Origin: Betaproteobacteria bacterium GR16-43
GTDB lineage: Bacteria > Pseudomonadota > Gammaproteobacteria > Burkholderiales > Usitatibacteraceae
NCBI GenBank assembly: GCA_001953215.1
Contig: CP019169.1
Span: 1,240,001 to 1,304,000, forward strand
Direction: 5' to 3'
Length of the DNA stretch: 64,000 nucleotides
This document shows, piece by piece, positions 35,603-42,735 of this stretch. How positions within the stretch are numbered: the stretch's first letter is position 1; every line of letters starts with the position of its first letter. A program made the translations under genes and the position numbers. The notes beneath the pieces were generated by a model. The model had not been told where the DNA came from. It saw only the letters and a list, made by a program, of their open reading frames with translations, and did no database searches.

Positions 35603-36325
35603 GTGGGCGCTCCGTTCGATCTCCGCGCGTCCCGGTGTCCGGCGTGCGGCCCTTCGCTCTTCGTCCGATACGGCGCGAGTGAGCTGGAGGTGCGTTGCCT
35701 GCGGTGCCGTGCGACGCCCGTGACGCTGTCGCTCGTCTCCGTGATTCGCCCGCTGCTCGAAGGCTCCCGGGGGCCCCGCGTCTATGAGCTGTCGAGCCGC
35801 GGCGCGTTCGTGCGGTTCCTGCGAGGCGCGGGCGTGGACCTGACCGTTTCGGAGTTCTTCGAGGACGTACCGCGCGGCGAATGGCGCAACGGCATCCAGT
35901 GCCAGGACGTGATGGCTCTTACGCACGCGGACGGCGCGTTCGACCTGTGCACGAGCACCGAAGTCTTCGAGCACGTGCCCGATGACCTGCGCGGGTTCCG
36001 CGAGATGCTTCGCGTGCTGCGCCCCGGCGGCTACCTCGCGTTCACCGTTCCGATGGCCGAAGGCCCGACCGTGGTCCGCGCGGTGGCGGGCCCCGAAGGA
36101 CCCACGCACCTCCTGCGGCCCGAATACCATGGCGACCGGATCCGGGGCGCGGGGCGCGTGCTTTGCTACCGCACGTACGGCCCCGACATCCTCGACACGC
36201 TGCGCGCGGCGGGATTCGAGTCCGCGAAGCTCGTGCAGCCGCCGTCCGGGTGGTTGGGATACCGGCGGCCGGTCGTGATCGCCCGCAAGGCGGCGGGCCA
36301 CGCGCCGGCGGGCGCTAGGGGATAA
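35603..36325 (+). CDS. Methyltransferase-like protein with N-terminal CPxC/CxxC knuckle
   Basis: A 240-aa protein starting at GTG. Residues 12-33 carry CPAC and CLRC pairs resembling a zinc knuckle. The rest follows a class I SAM methyltransferase of type 11: DGAFDLCTSTEVFEHVPDDL and FREMLRVLRPGGYLAFTVP are clear post-I and motif IV-VI elements. The usual glycine-rich SAM motif I (DxGxGxG) is not visible; the corresponding place reads RVYELSSRGAF. Either SAM binding is unusual or the enzyme is degenerate. The substrate is unknown. It sits just upstream of DUF971/ubiE on the same strand. Confidence 0.7.
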   Translation: MGAPFDLRASRCPACGPSLFVRYGASELEVRCLRCRATPVTLSLVSVIRPLLEGSRGPRVYELSSRGAFVRFLRGAGVDLTVSEFFEDVPRGEWRNGIQCQDVMALTHADGAFDLCTSTEVFEHVPDDLRGFREMLRVLRPGGYLAFTVPMAEGPTVVRAVAGPEGPTHLLRPEYHGDRIRGAGRVLCYRTYGPDILDTLRAAGFESAKLVQPPSGWLGYRRPVVIARKAAGHAPAGARG

Positions 36326-36332
36326 TGCGTCC

Positions 36333-36749
36333 ATGGACCGCAAAACCCCCACCCCCACCGAGATCAAGCTCCACCAGGTCTCGAAGAACCTCGAAGTCAC
36401 CTTCAATGACGGCCGCACGTTCGAGTTGCCCGTCGAATACCTGCGCGTCTTCTCGCCTTCGGCCGAAGTGCGCGGCCACGGCCCCGGGCAGGAAGTGCTG
36501 CAGACCGGCAAGCGCGACGTGAACATCACCGCCATCGACCCGATCGGGGCCTATGCCGTGAAATTCGTCTTCTCCGACGGGCACGACACCGGCATCTACT
36601 CGTGGGAGTACCTCTACGACCTCGGGGCGATGCGCGAATCGAACTGGAAGAGCTACCTCGCGCGCCTCGAGCAGGCCGGGGCCTCGCGCGACGTCGAGAC
36701 GCCCGCGCCGGGCGGCCACGTGCACGGCCCCGGGTGCAGCCACCACTGA
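36333..36749 (+). CDS. DUF971 domain protein
   Basis: A 138-aa DUF971 (gamma-butyrobetaine hydroxylase N-terminal-like) protein: [40 protein letters not shown] and [12 protein letters not shown] are the conserved blocks. It ends in a His/Cys-rich tail ([12 protein letters not shown]), as many members do, perhaps for metal binding. Its gene is next to ubiE in many betaproteobacteria; an exact role is not established. Its stop overlaps the ubiE start by one base (TGATG). Confidence 0.9.
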   Translation: MDRKTPTPTEIKLHQVSKNLEVTFNDGRTFELPVEYLRVFSPSAEVRGHGPGQEVLQTGKRDVNITAIDPIGAYAVKFVFSDGHDTGIYSWEYLYDLGAMRESNWKSYLARLEQAGASRDVETPAPGGHVHGPGCSHH

Positions 36750-37492
36750 TGGACCCGAACCCGGGCAAGACGCACTTCGGCTTCCAGCAGGTCGACGAGG
36801 CGGACAAGGCGAAGAAGGTCGGGGAAGTCTTCAAGTCGGTCGCGGGCAACTACGACCTGATGAACGACCTCATGTCGCTGGGTCTCCATCGGGCCTGGAA
36901 GCGCTTCACCCTCGAGCTCTCCGGCGTGCGCGCAGGCTCGCGCGTGCTGGACGTGGCTTCCGGCAGCGGCGATCTCGCGCTCGCCTTCTCGAAGCGCGCC
37001 GGCCCCACGGGCCAGGTCTGGATGACCGACATCAACGGCGCGATGCTCGCCGTCGGCCGCGACAAGCTGGTGGACCACGGCATCTTCCCGCCGCTGGCCT
37101 TGTGCGATGCCGAGAAACTGCCCTTCCCTTCCGATACGTTCGATTGCGTGAGCGTGGCCTTTGGCCTGCGCAACATGACGCACAAGGACCGGGCGCTCGC
37201 CGAGATGGCGCGCGTCACCCGCCCCGGCGGCCGCGTGCTGGTGCTGGAGTTCTCCAAGCCGTGGAAGCCGCTGCGCAAGCCCTACGACGCGTACTCGTTT
37301 TCCATCCTTCCCAAGATTGGAAGGTACGTCGCCAAGGACGAGGCGGCCTACCAGTACCTCGCCGAATCGATCCGCATGCACCCGGACCAGGACACGCTGA
37401 AGGCGATGATGGAGACGGCCGGCCTCGCGCGCTGCGAGTACTTCAACCTCACGGCCGGCGTGGTGGCGCTGCACCGCGGGTTCAAGGTCTGA
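36749..37492 (+). CDS. ubiE: Ubiquinone/menaquinone C-methyltransferase UbiE
   Basis: A 247-aa protein with all UbiE signatures: [40 protein letters not shown], the SAM motif [16 protein letters not shown], and the second block [20 protein letters not shown] followed by [14 protein letters not shown]. It performs the C-methylation step of ubiquinone (and menaquinone) biosynthesis in the cytoplasm or at the membrane. It is joined to DUF971 and ubiJ by one-base stop/start overlaps. The ubiB gene that normally completes this cluster is 24 kb away in this window. Confidence 0.96.
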   Translation: MDPNPGKTHFGFQQVDEADKAKKVGEVFKSVAGNYDLMNDLMSLGLHRAWKRFTLELSGVRAGSRVLDVASGSGDLALAFSKRAGPTGQVWMTDINGAMLAVGRDKLVDHGIFPPLALCDAEKLPFPSDTFDCVSVAFGLRNMTHKDRALAEMARVTRPGGRVLVLEFSKPWKPLRKPYDAYSFSILPKIGRYVAKDEAAYQYLAESIRMHPDQDTLKAMMETAGLARCEYFNLTAGVVALHRGFKV

Positions 37493-38055
37493 TGGGCCCG
37501 CGTCCGGTCACCGCGATGCTGAACCACTTCCTGCGTTCGACGCCGGTCGCGATGGAGCGCCTGCAGGCCTACGCGGGCCGCACCGCCGCATTCCACGTGG
37601 GGCCGATGACCTTTGCGTGGACGGTGCAGACCACGGGCGAGGTGACCGCCGCGCCGCCGCAGGTCGCGCGCGACCTCGAGATCCACGTCTCGCCCTTCCT
37701 GCTGCCGCGCCTCGCGATGCACGAGGAGGCGGCGTTGAACGAAGTCCGCATGACGGGCGATGCGGAGTTCGCCCAGGAAGTCTCGTTCCTCGCCCGGCAC
37801 CTTCGCTGGGACGCGGAAGAGGATCTCTCGAAAGTCGTGGGAGACGTGGCCGCGCACCGGGCTGGTGAAGCCATGAGTGCGGCGACCCGCTGGGCCGCGC
37901 AGGCCGCGAAGCGAACGACCGAGGGCGCGGCCGAGTACTGGACCGAAGAGAGCCCGCTCATTGCTTCGCGGGTGAAGGTCGAGGATTTCAACCGCGGTGT
38001 TTCGGAATTGCGGGACGCGGTCGAAAGGTTGGAAAAGCGGATAGATCTGCTCTAA
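37492..38055 (+). CDS. ubiJ: Ubiquinone biosynthesis accessory factor UbiJ
   Basis: A 187-aa protein with an SCP2-like N-terminal lipid-binding domain (AAFHVGPMTFAWTVQTTGE, then DLEIHVSPFLLPRLAM and NEVRMTGDAEFAQEVSFLAR) and a C-terminal coiled coil (ELRDAVERLEKRIDLL). This is the layout of UbiJ, a scaffold that with UbiK holds lipid intermediates for the Ubi complex. Its start overlaps ubiE's stop. Its TAA and the antitoxin's TAG overlap in the four bases ctaa, so transcription converges here. Confidence 0.88.
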   Translation: MGPRPVTAMLNHFLRSTPVAMERLQAYAGRTAAFHVGPMTFAWTVQTTGEVTAAPPQVARDLEIHVSPFLLPRLAMHEEAALNEVRMTGDAEFAQEVSFLARHLRWDAEEDLSKVVGDVAAHRAGEAMSAATRWAAQAAKRTTEGAAEYWTEESPLIASRVKVEDFNRGVSELRDAVERLEKRIDLL

Positions 38056-38345
38056 GCGACCTTTGCGTGCAGCCTGATTCCGAGCGCGTTGACGACCCGC
38101 AGGATCGTTTCGAAATCGGGGCTTCTTTCTCCAGACAGCGCCTTGTAGAGACTTTCGCGCGATAGGCCGGAGTCCAGGGCCACCTGGGACATTCCCTTAG
38201 CCCGTGCGATGTCGCCGAGCGCCTTCGCGATGAACGCGGCATCGCCATCGGCCTCTTCCAGACAGGCTTCCAGATAGGCGGCCATCTCCTTTGGCGTACG
38301 AAGGTGGTCTGCAACATCGTACGGAGTGGTCTTGGTGCGGGCCAT
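38052..38345 (-). CDS. Antitoxin from internal start within the toxin-antitoxin frame
   Basis: The 97-aa C-terminal half would be a complete HigA-type antitoxin if translation begins at the ATG at 38345, which has an AGGAG site at optimal distance. It has the family's conserved first helix (DVADHLRTPKEMAAYLE) and an XRE-type helix-turn-helix. This entry records the likely second product of the fused frame; whether the fusion, the free antitoxin, or both are made cannot be told from sequence. Confidence 0.6.
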   Translation of the reverse strand: MARTKTTPYDVADHLRTPKEMAAYLEACLEEADGDAAFIAKALGDIARAKGMSQVALDSGLSRESLYKALSGERSPDFETILRVVNALGIRLHAKVA

Positions 38346-38645
38346 CGTTGGCTCCTGGATATCGCGCGCCAGGCGAAGCGCGGTCTTGATGTCGGCGGCC
38401 TGGGTTGCCTTGCTCCCGCCCGCCAGGAGTATCACCAATTCGTTGCCCCGGCGCTTGAAGTAGACGCGATAGCCGGGGCCATGGTCGACTCGCATTTCTG
38501 AAACGCCTTCACCCACAGGCTCGACGTCACCGTGATTTCCTGCAATCAGGCGTTCGATCCGGGCCTGGATTCGGGCGCGGGCACGAAAGTCTCGTAGACC
38601 ATTGATCCACTCTACAAATACGTCGGTCTTGAGGACGCGAAGCAC
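38052..38645 (-). CDS. RelE/HigB-type toxin fused in frame to HigA-type antitoxin
   Basis: One uninterrupted 197-aa frame. Residues 1-97 are a RelE/ParE superfamily toxin of the addiction-module type (FVEWINGLRDFRARARIQAR, VGEGVSEMRVDHGPGYRVYF, LVILLAGGSKATQAADI). Residues 101-197, from an internal Met, are the matching helix-turn-helix antitoxin (MAAYLEACLEEADGDAAFIA, LSRESLYKALSGERSPDFET, RVVNALGIRLHAKVA). These are normally two genes with the toxin stop just before the antitoxin start. Here no stop separates them; an AGGAG lies 7 bases before the internal ATG (38345), so the antitoxin can still be made alone. A palindromic operator is upstream. Confidence 0.8.
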   Translation of the reverse strand: MLRVLKTDVFVEWINGLRDFRARARIQARIERLIAGNHGDVEPVGEGVSEMRVDHGPGYRVYFKRRGNELVILLAGGSKATQAADIKTALRLARDIQEPTMARTKTTPYDVADHLRTPKEMAAYLEACLEEADGDAAFIAKALGDIARAKGMSQVALDSGLSRESLYKALSGERSPDFETILRVVNALGIRLHAKVA

Positions 38646-38652
38646 GCACCAC

Positions 38653-38670
38653 TGTAGCCTACCGGCTACA
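38653..38670. promoter_or_regulatory. Palindromic operator upstream of the toxin-antitoxin gene
   Basis: TGTAGCC (38653-38659), spacer TACC, GGCTACA (38664-38670) is a perfect 7+7 inverted repeat 8 bases upstream of the toxin start. HigA-type antitoxins autorepress by binding such palindromes at their promoter; the location fits. Binding is inferred. Confidence 0.65.
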
Positions 38671-38677
38671 CGCTGTC

Positions 38678-38705
38678 AAAAAAACCGGCGCCCGAAGGCG
38701 CCGGT
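38678..38705 (-). terminator. Rho-independent terminator (minus strand)
   Basis: On the minus strand ACCGGCGCC, loop TTCG, GGCGCCGGT is followed by a run of seven T (stem 38684-38705, T tract read from 38684 down to 38678). A 9-bp perfect GC stem with a UUCG tetraloop and a U tract is a textbook intrinsic terminator. It ends the transcript of the small periplasmic protein gene (38750-39037) and shields the toxin-antitoxin gene from readthrough. Confidence 0.9.
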
Positions 38706-38749
38706 GGCAGGGACCCATCAGGCCGGGTCGGGTGCTCCATGAACACGGT

Positions 38750-39037
38750 TCAGCGCGGCGGCGGCCCCGGGCGCGAGGCCTTCAGCTTCGCCATCTCTTC
38801 GGCTGTGAGGACGGTGGCGAGCTGCTTGTCGGTGTCTTCGCGCAGCGCCTGCATTTTCTGGTGGGTCGATTCCTGGATCGCGCGCACTTTCGCGGCGCGC
38901 GCCGCATCGAGGTTCAGCATCGTGGCGATGTCGGGCGGACGTCCGCCGCCGCCCGGGGGCGGGCCATCGGGGCGTTGCGCAAAGGCAGTGGCGGAACCGG
39001 CGAGCAGCAGTACGGCGATCATGCGCAGTAGGAACAT
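38750..39037 (-). CDS. Small exported protein, Spy/CpxP-like
   Basis: A 95-aa protein with a signal peptide (MIAVLLLAGSATAFAQ). The mature part has a Pro/Gly-rich start (RPDGPPPGGGGRPPD), then one long charged helix (AAKVRAIQESTHQKMQAL to TDKQLATVLTAEEMAKLKA) and a Pro end. A short periplasmic helical protein with an LTAEE-type segment resembles the LTxxQ-containing Spy/CpxP chaperones, but it is shorter than those. The start at 39037 has GGAGAAG upstream. Downstream it has its own strong terminator. It is probably co-transcribed with the dioxygenase-like gene 24 bases upstream. Confidence 0.6.
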   Translation of the reverse strand: MFLLRMIAVLLLAGSATAFAQRPDGPPPGGGGRPPDIATMLNLDAARAAKVRAIQESTHQKMQALREDTDKQLATVLTAEEMAKLKASRPGPPPR

Positions 39038-39060
39038 TTTCTTCTCCGAGGTTTGGATGG

Positions 39061-40710
39061 TCACGCGGTGCAGCCCGCGGGCATGGGACCCAGCCGCGAG
39101 AGCGCGATGTTTCCCGAGCGCCCCGCGTTGGAACCCGCGGTGAAGGAATAGGCCAGGCTCGCGTTGATGCAGCTCTGGAACGTGAGCGTCGCGGTGCCCA
39201 CGACCGACGTTGCCTGCGAGGCCGGCGTGTCGGTGTCGAAAACGCCGCCCTGCGTTTCGTAGAGCGGGATCGTCATGGTCTTCGAGCCCGCGGCATACGC
39301 GCCCTGCCCCGTGAACCAGCGCTGGCCCGCCACGCCCTGCAGTTCGCCGTTGGCCGCGTACGTGTACCAGCAGAAGAACGTCACCGGCACATTCGGGTTC
39401 ACTTCCACGATGAAGCCCTGGCCGGAGCGCGCGGGGTCGTACCAGTTGCCCGAGAGCGAGAAGTCCGCGTTCGTCGGCCGGCTGGTGGTGGTCGAGCATG
39501 TGGGGCTCGCCAGAAGGCGCGAAAGCGGGATCGTGCCGGTGCGCCCGTCGCTGAGCGTGTAGCTGAACTGTCCCGCGTTGCAGGAGGAGAAGCTCACCGT
39601 CGCGGTGCCCACGCGAACCGCCGTGGTAACCGGCAGCGCGGCAAAGTTTCCGCCCGTGTTCGCGTAAAGCGGCAGGGTGGCTGAAGAGGCGCCGGCGAGC
39701 ACATCGCCGCCGAACGTGTACCAGCGCTGTTTCTCGATGCCGCCCGCGGGAGCCACGTCGTACGTGAACCAGCCGCCCTGCAGGAAGCCGACGCCGGTGC
39801 CGTGTGCGTCGGCCATCACTTCGAGGGCCAGGCCCTGGCCGCTCGACGCGGGCTCGTACCACATGCCCGAGAGCCCGAACTGGTCGAGGCTCGGCGCCAC
39901 GGCCGGCGTGGTCGCGATGCCGACTTGCAGCGCGGCCGAGTAGCCCGCGGAGAGGCTGCCCGTCGTGGCCGCGAGCTGGTTCACCGCGCGGTCGTCGCTG
40001 AAGACGCCGTCGTTCGCGAGCGTCGTCTGGTTCATGTTGGCGAGGCTTCCGGGATAGAGCGCGGTTTGCGTGTAGACCTCGCGGCATTGCGCCTCGGGCA
40101 ACGCGAGCTGCGAAGTGCGCAACGCGTTGGCTCCGGATACGGCGGCGGCCGTGGACGTGTAGATCTCGAAATGGATGTGCGGCCAGCGGCCCGAATACGC
40201 GCCCGGGAAGATCGTCGTGAACGTGACCTTTCCCTGCGCGTCGGTCACCTGCACGCCGCGCAGGTAGTTCTGCGTCGTGACGCCCGACGAATACATCGAG
40301 TAGCCGCCGGTCGCATTGCAGTGCCAGATGTAGATCGCGTAACCGGCGAGCGGGGCGCAGTTGTCGTTGGTGTTGACGAGGGTGAGCGTCACCGTGAGTG
40401 GCGTACCCGGCGCCACGGCCGTGCCCGCCGAACCGAAGCTCCCGCGGATGTCCGAGCGGACGATGCCCGAGGCGGTGAGCACGTTCGGCCCGTTGGTGCC
40501 GTCGCCGGGAAACGGGCCGCCGGTTTCGGTCGGGATCACCGTGCAGGCGGCCATGGATCGCAGGGGAGCGGCCGCGAACGCTCCGGCCACGGCGATGCCC
40601 AACCCTCTCAGCAGGCGGCGGCGCGTGGCGCCTTCGCGGGTGGCGAGCGCGGCCAGCGTCTGGGGCAGCGTCGCGTCGGGGTCGTGCAGGGGGGGAGTTG
40701 TGTGGGACAT
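39061..40710 (-). CDS. Tat-exported intradiol dioxygenase-like protein with two C-terminal repeats
   Basis: A 549-aa protein. Residues 29-50 form a Tat-type signal (TRRRLLRGLGIAVAGAFAAA). Residues about 55-225 are an intradiol ring-cleavage dioxygenase-like domain: YAIYIWHCNATGGYSMYS, NYLRGVQVTD, TIFPGAYSGRWPHIHFEIY, with the two Tyr and the HxH expected to bind iron. Two repeats follow, beginning near residues 278 and 417 (FGLSGMWYEPASSGQG and LSGNWYDPARSGQGF), each beta-rich, about 139 residues apart. Aromatic-ring cleavage outside the cytoplasm is suggested but the substrate is unknown. The repeats may be binding or surface modules. Confidence 0.75.
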   Translation of the reverse strand: MSHTTPPLHDPDATLPQTLAALATREGATRRRLLRGLGIAVAGAFAAAPLRSMAACTVIPTETGGPFPGDGTNGPNVLTASGIVRSDIRGSFGSAGTAVAPGTPLTVTLTLVNTNDNCAPLAGYAIYIWHCNATGGYSMYSSGVTTQNYLRGVQVTDAQGKVTFTTIFPGAYSGRWPHIHFEIYTSTAAAVSGANALRTSQLALPEAQCREVYTQTALYPGSLANMNQTTLANDGVFSDDRAVNQLAATTGSLSAGYSAALQVGIATTPAVAPSLDQFGLSGMWYEPASSGQGLALEVMADAHGTGVGFLQGGWFTYDVAPAGGIEKQRWYTFGGDVLAGASSATLPLYANTGGNFAALPVTTAVRVGTATVSFSSCNAGQFSYTLSDGRTGTIPLSRLLASPTCSTTTSRPTNADFSLSGNWYDPARSGQGFIVEVNPNVPVTFFCWYTYAANGELQGVAGQRWFTGQGAYAAGSKTMTIPLYETQGGVFDTDTPASQATSVVGTATLTFQSCINASLAYSFTAGSNAGRSGNIALSRLGPMPAGCTA

Positions 40711-40794
40711 GACCCACAGACTGACGCCCGAATGTGCGGCGAATATGGAGGCTTTGCGGAGATTGGCCCGGGTGCGGGCCTTAAACTAGAGCCC

Positions 40795-42735
40795 TTGAGA
40801 TCGCTTGCCGCATTCCTGTTCGCCGTTCTGGCCGCATCCGCCGCGCTGGCGCAGGTGCCCGCACCGGCGCCCGCCCCCACACCGGCGCCCGCCCCCGTTC
40901 CCGTCGAACCCGCGGACGCGGCCGATGCCCCGGACTCGCCCGACGACGACAAGACCGCCGAGGACGACCAGAAGCAGCGCGAAGCCGCGCGCAAGCAGCG
41001 CCGCGACCGCCTCGAAGCCCTCCGGACCGCCGCGAGCAACATCACCTGGGAAGCGCCCACCGAGCTGAAGGAGCTCTTCGAGAAATTCATCCAGTTCCCC
41101 GAGCACGAGGCGGGCGAAGTGAAGCCCGGCACGCTGCGGCTCTTCCTGCGCGAGGTGAACCGCAAGGTCCCCGAGATCGCGGCTTCCGAAGGCTATTTCG
41201 CGTCGCAGGTGAGCACGCGCATCGAGGGCGAGGGCAACAACCGCCAGCTCGTCGTCTCCGTGACACCCGGGCCGCGCACCATCGTCGACAAGGTGATCGT
41301 GGAATTCGAGGGCGACATCGCGAAGACGGGCGACGGCCGCGAGCTGCAGCGCGAAGCGGTGGAAAAAGCCTGGGCCCTGCCCGCCGGCCGCCCCTTCCGC
41401 CAGGCCGACTGGGACGACGCGAAGAGCCGCGTGCTGGAGAAATTCTCCGAGCGCCACTATGCAAACGCGTCGATCGCGGACAGCGTCGTGATCGTCGACG
41501 CGGTGGAATCGAAGGCCACGGTGAAGGTGATCCTCGAAAGCGGGCCGCGCTACACCTTCGGGCCCCTCGCCGTGAACGGGCTCAAGCGCTACCCGCAAAG
41601 CCTCGTGACGCGCTACAACCGCATGGAGGTGGGCGAACCGTACGAGTTCGAGAAGCTCCTCGAGCTGCAACGCGTGCTGCAGAACGCACCGTGGTTCGCG
41701 AGCGTGGCGGTGGACATCGATCGCGACGACGCAGCCTCGCCGCTGAACATCCCGATCGAAGTGACGCTCATCGAGCGCCCGCCCGCGGACGTGGGCATTT
41801 CGGTCGGCTACGGCACGGATACCGGCGCGCGCACCGAGGTCTCGTTCCGCCACCGCGACGTCTTCGGCACCGCGCTCGACATGCAAAGCGCGCTCTCGGT
41901 GGACCAGGTCCGTCAGGTGGGGTTCGCGGATTTCTACCTTCCCGCGCTGAGCCTCGGCGGCCCGCTCGGCGACAAGCTCACCACGCGCGACAGTTTCGGC
42001 GTCCTGCTCGAGCACAAGTCGAACCAGGGCCTCGATACGCAGCGTGTAGCCTTCGCCGCGTATCGCGCCTTCAAGATGCTGCGGCCGATCGACGACTACC
42101 GCGTGGGCCTTTCCTACCAGTTCGAACGCAAGCGCCCCGACCAGTCGCAGGATTCGATCGCGCGCGCGCTGGCCCCGGTGGCGGAGGCCACGTGGCGCTG
42201 GGTGGACGACCTCATCGACCCGAAGAAGGGCGGCGTGCTGAAGGTGCGCGTCGCCGCGGGCGGCACGGCGTTCCTCTCGACGCAGGATTTCGTGCAGCTC
42301 TACGGAACGTACCAGCAGTGGATTCCCCTCGGCGAGAACGACCAGTTGCTGCTGCGCGGGGAAATCGGCCAGACGATCGCGGTTTCGCGCGAGGGCATCC
42401 CGGAGGATTTCCTCTTCAAGGCGGGCGGCTCGCGCTCCAACCGCGGCTATGCGTACGAAAGCCTCGGTGCGCGCGACGGCGACGCGATCGTCGGTGGCCG
42501 CTATCTCGCCACGGGCACGGTCGAGTACGTGCACTGGTTCGGCAAGGTGTGGGGTGGCGCCGCGTTCGTGGACATGGGCGACGCCACCGACGAGCGCAAG
42601 TCGATGAACGGCAATGCGAGCTATGGCGTCGGCCTGCGCGTGAGGACGCCCGCCGGTCCGCTCGCGCTCGACGTGGCGTACGCCGAGAACACCGGAAAGA
42701 CGCGCATGTCCTTCTCGGTCTCGGTGGCCTTCTGA
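40795..42735 (+). CDS. tamA: Outer-membrane assembly factor TamA (BamA/Omp85 family)
   Basis: A 646-aa protein from a TTG start, which gives a clean signal peptide (SLAAFLFAVLAASAALA); an ATG at 40732 in the same frame would bury it behind 21 residues. A Pro/Ala-rich linker precedes POTRA-like domains (VTPGPRTIVDKVIVEFEGD, VKVILESGPRYTFGPLAVNG, YEFEKLLELQRVLQNAPWFA). The C-terminal half is a 16-strand-type Omp85 barrel with FLFKAGGSRSNRGYAYESLG and a final MSFSVSVAF ending in Phe. With TamB it helps insert outer-membrane proteins and supports envelope integrity. Its stop overlaps the tamB start. Confidence 0.92.
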   Translation: MRSLAAFLFAVLAASAALAQVPAPAPAPTPAPAPVPVEPADAADAPDSPDDDKTAEDDQKQREAARKQRRDRLEALRTAASNITWEAPTELKELFEKFIQFPEHEAGEVKPGTLRLFLREVNRKVPEIAASEGYFASQVSTRIEGEGNNRQLVVSVTPGPRTIVDKVIVEFEGDIAKTGDGRELQREAVEKAWALPAGRPFRQADWDDAKSRVLEKFSERHYANASIADSVVIVDAVESKATVKVILESGPRYTFGPLAVNGLKRYPQSLVTRYNRMEVGEPYEFEKLLELQRVLQNAPWFASVAVDIDRDDAASPLNIPIEVTLIERPPADVGISVGYGTDTGARTEVSFRHRDVFGTALDMQSALSVDQVRQVGFADFYLPALSLGGPLGDKLTTRDSFGVLLEHKSNQGLDTQRVAFAAYRAFKMLRPIDDYRVGLSYQFERKRPDQSQDSIARALAPVAEATWRWVDDLIDPKKGGVLKVRVAAGGTAFLSTQDFVQLYGTYQQWIPLGENDQLLLRGEIGQTIAVSREGIPEDFLFKAGGSRSNRGYAYESLGARDGDAIVGGRYLATGTVEYVHWFGKVWGGAAFVDMGDATDERKSMNGNASYGVGLRVRTPAGPLALDVAYAENTGKTRMSFSVSVAF

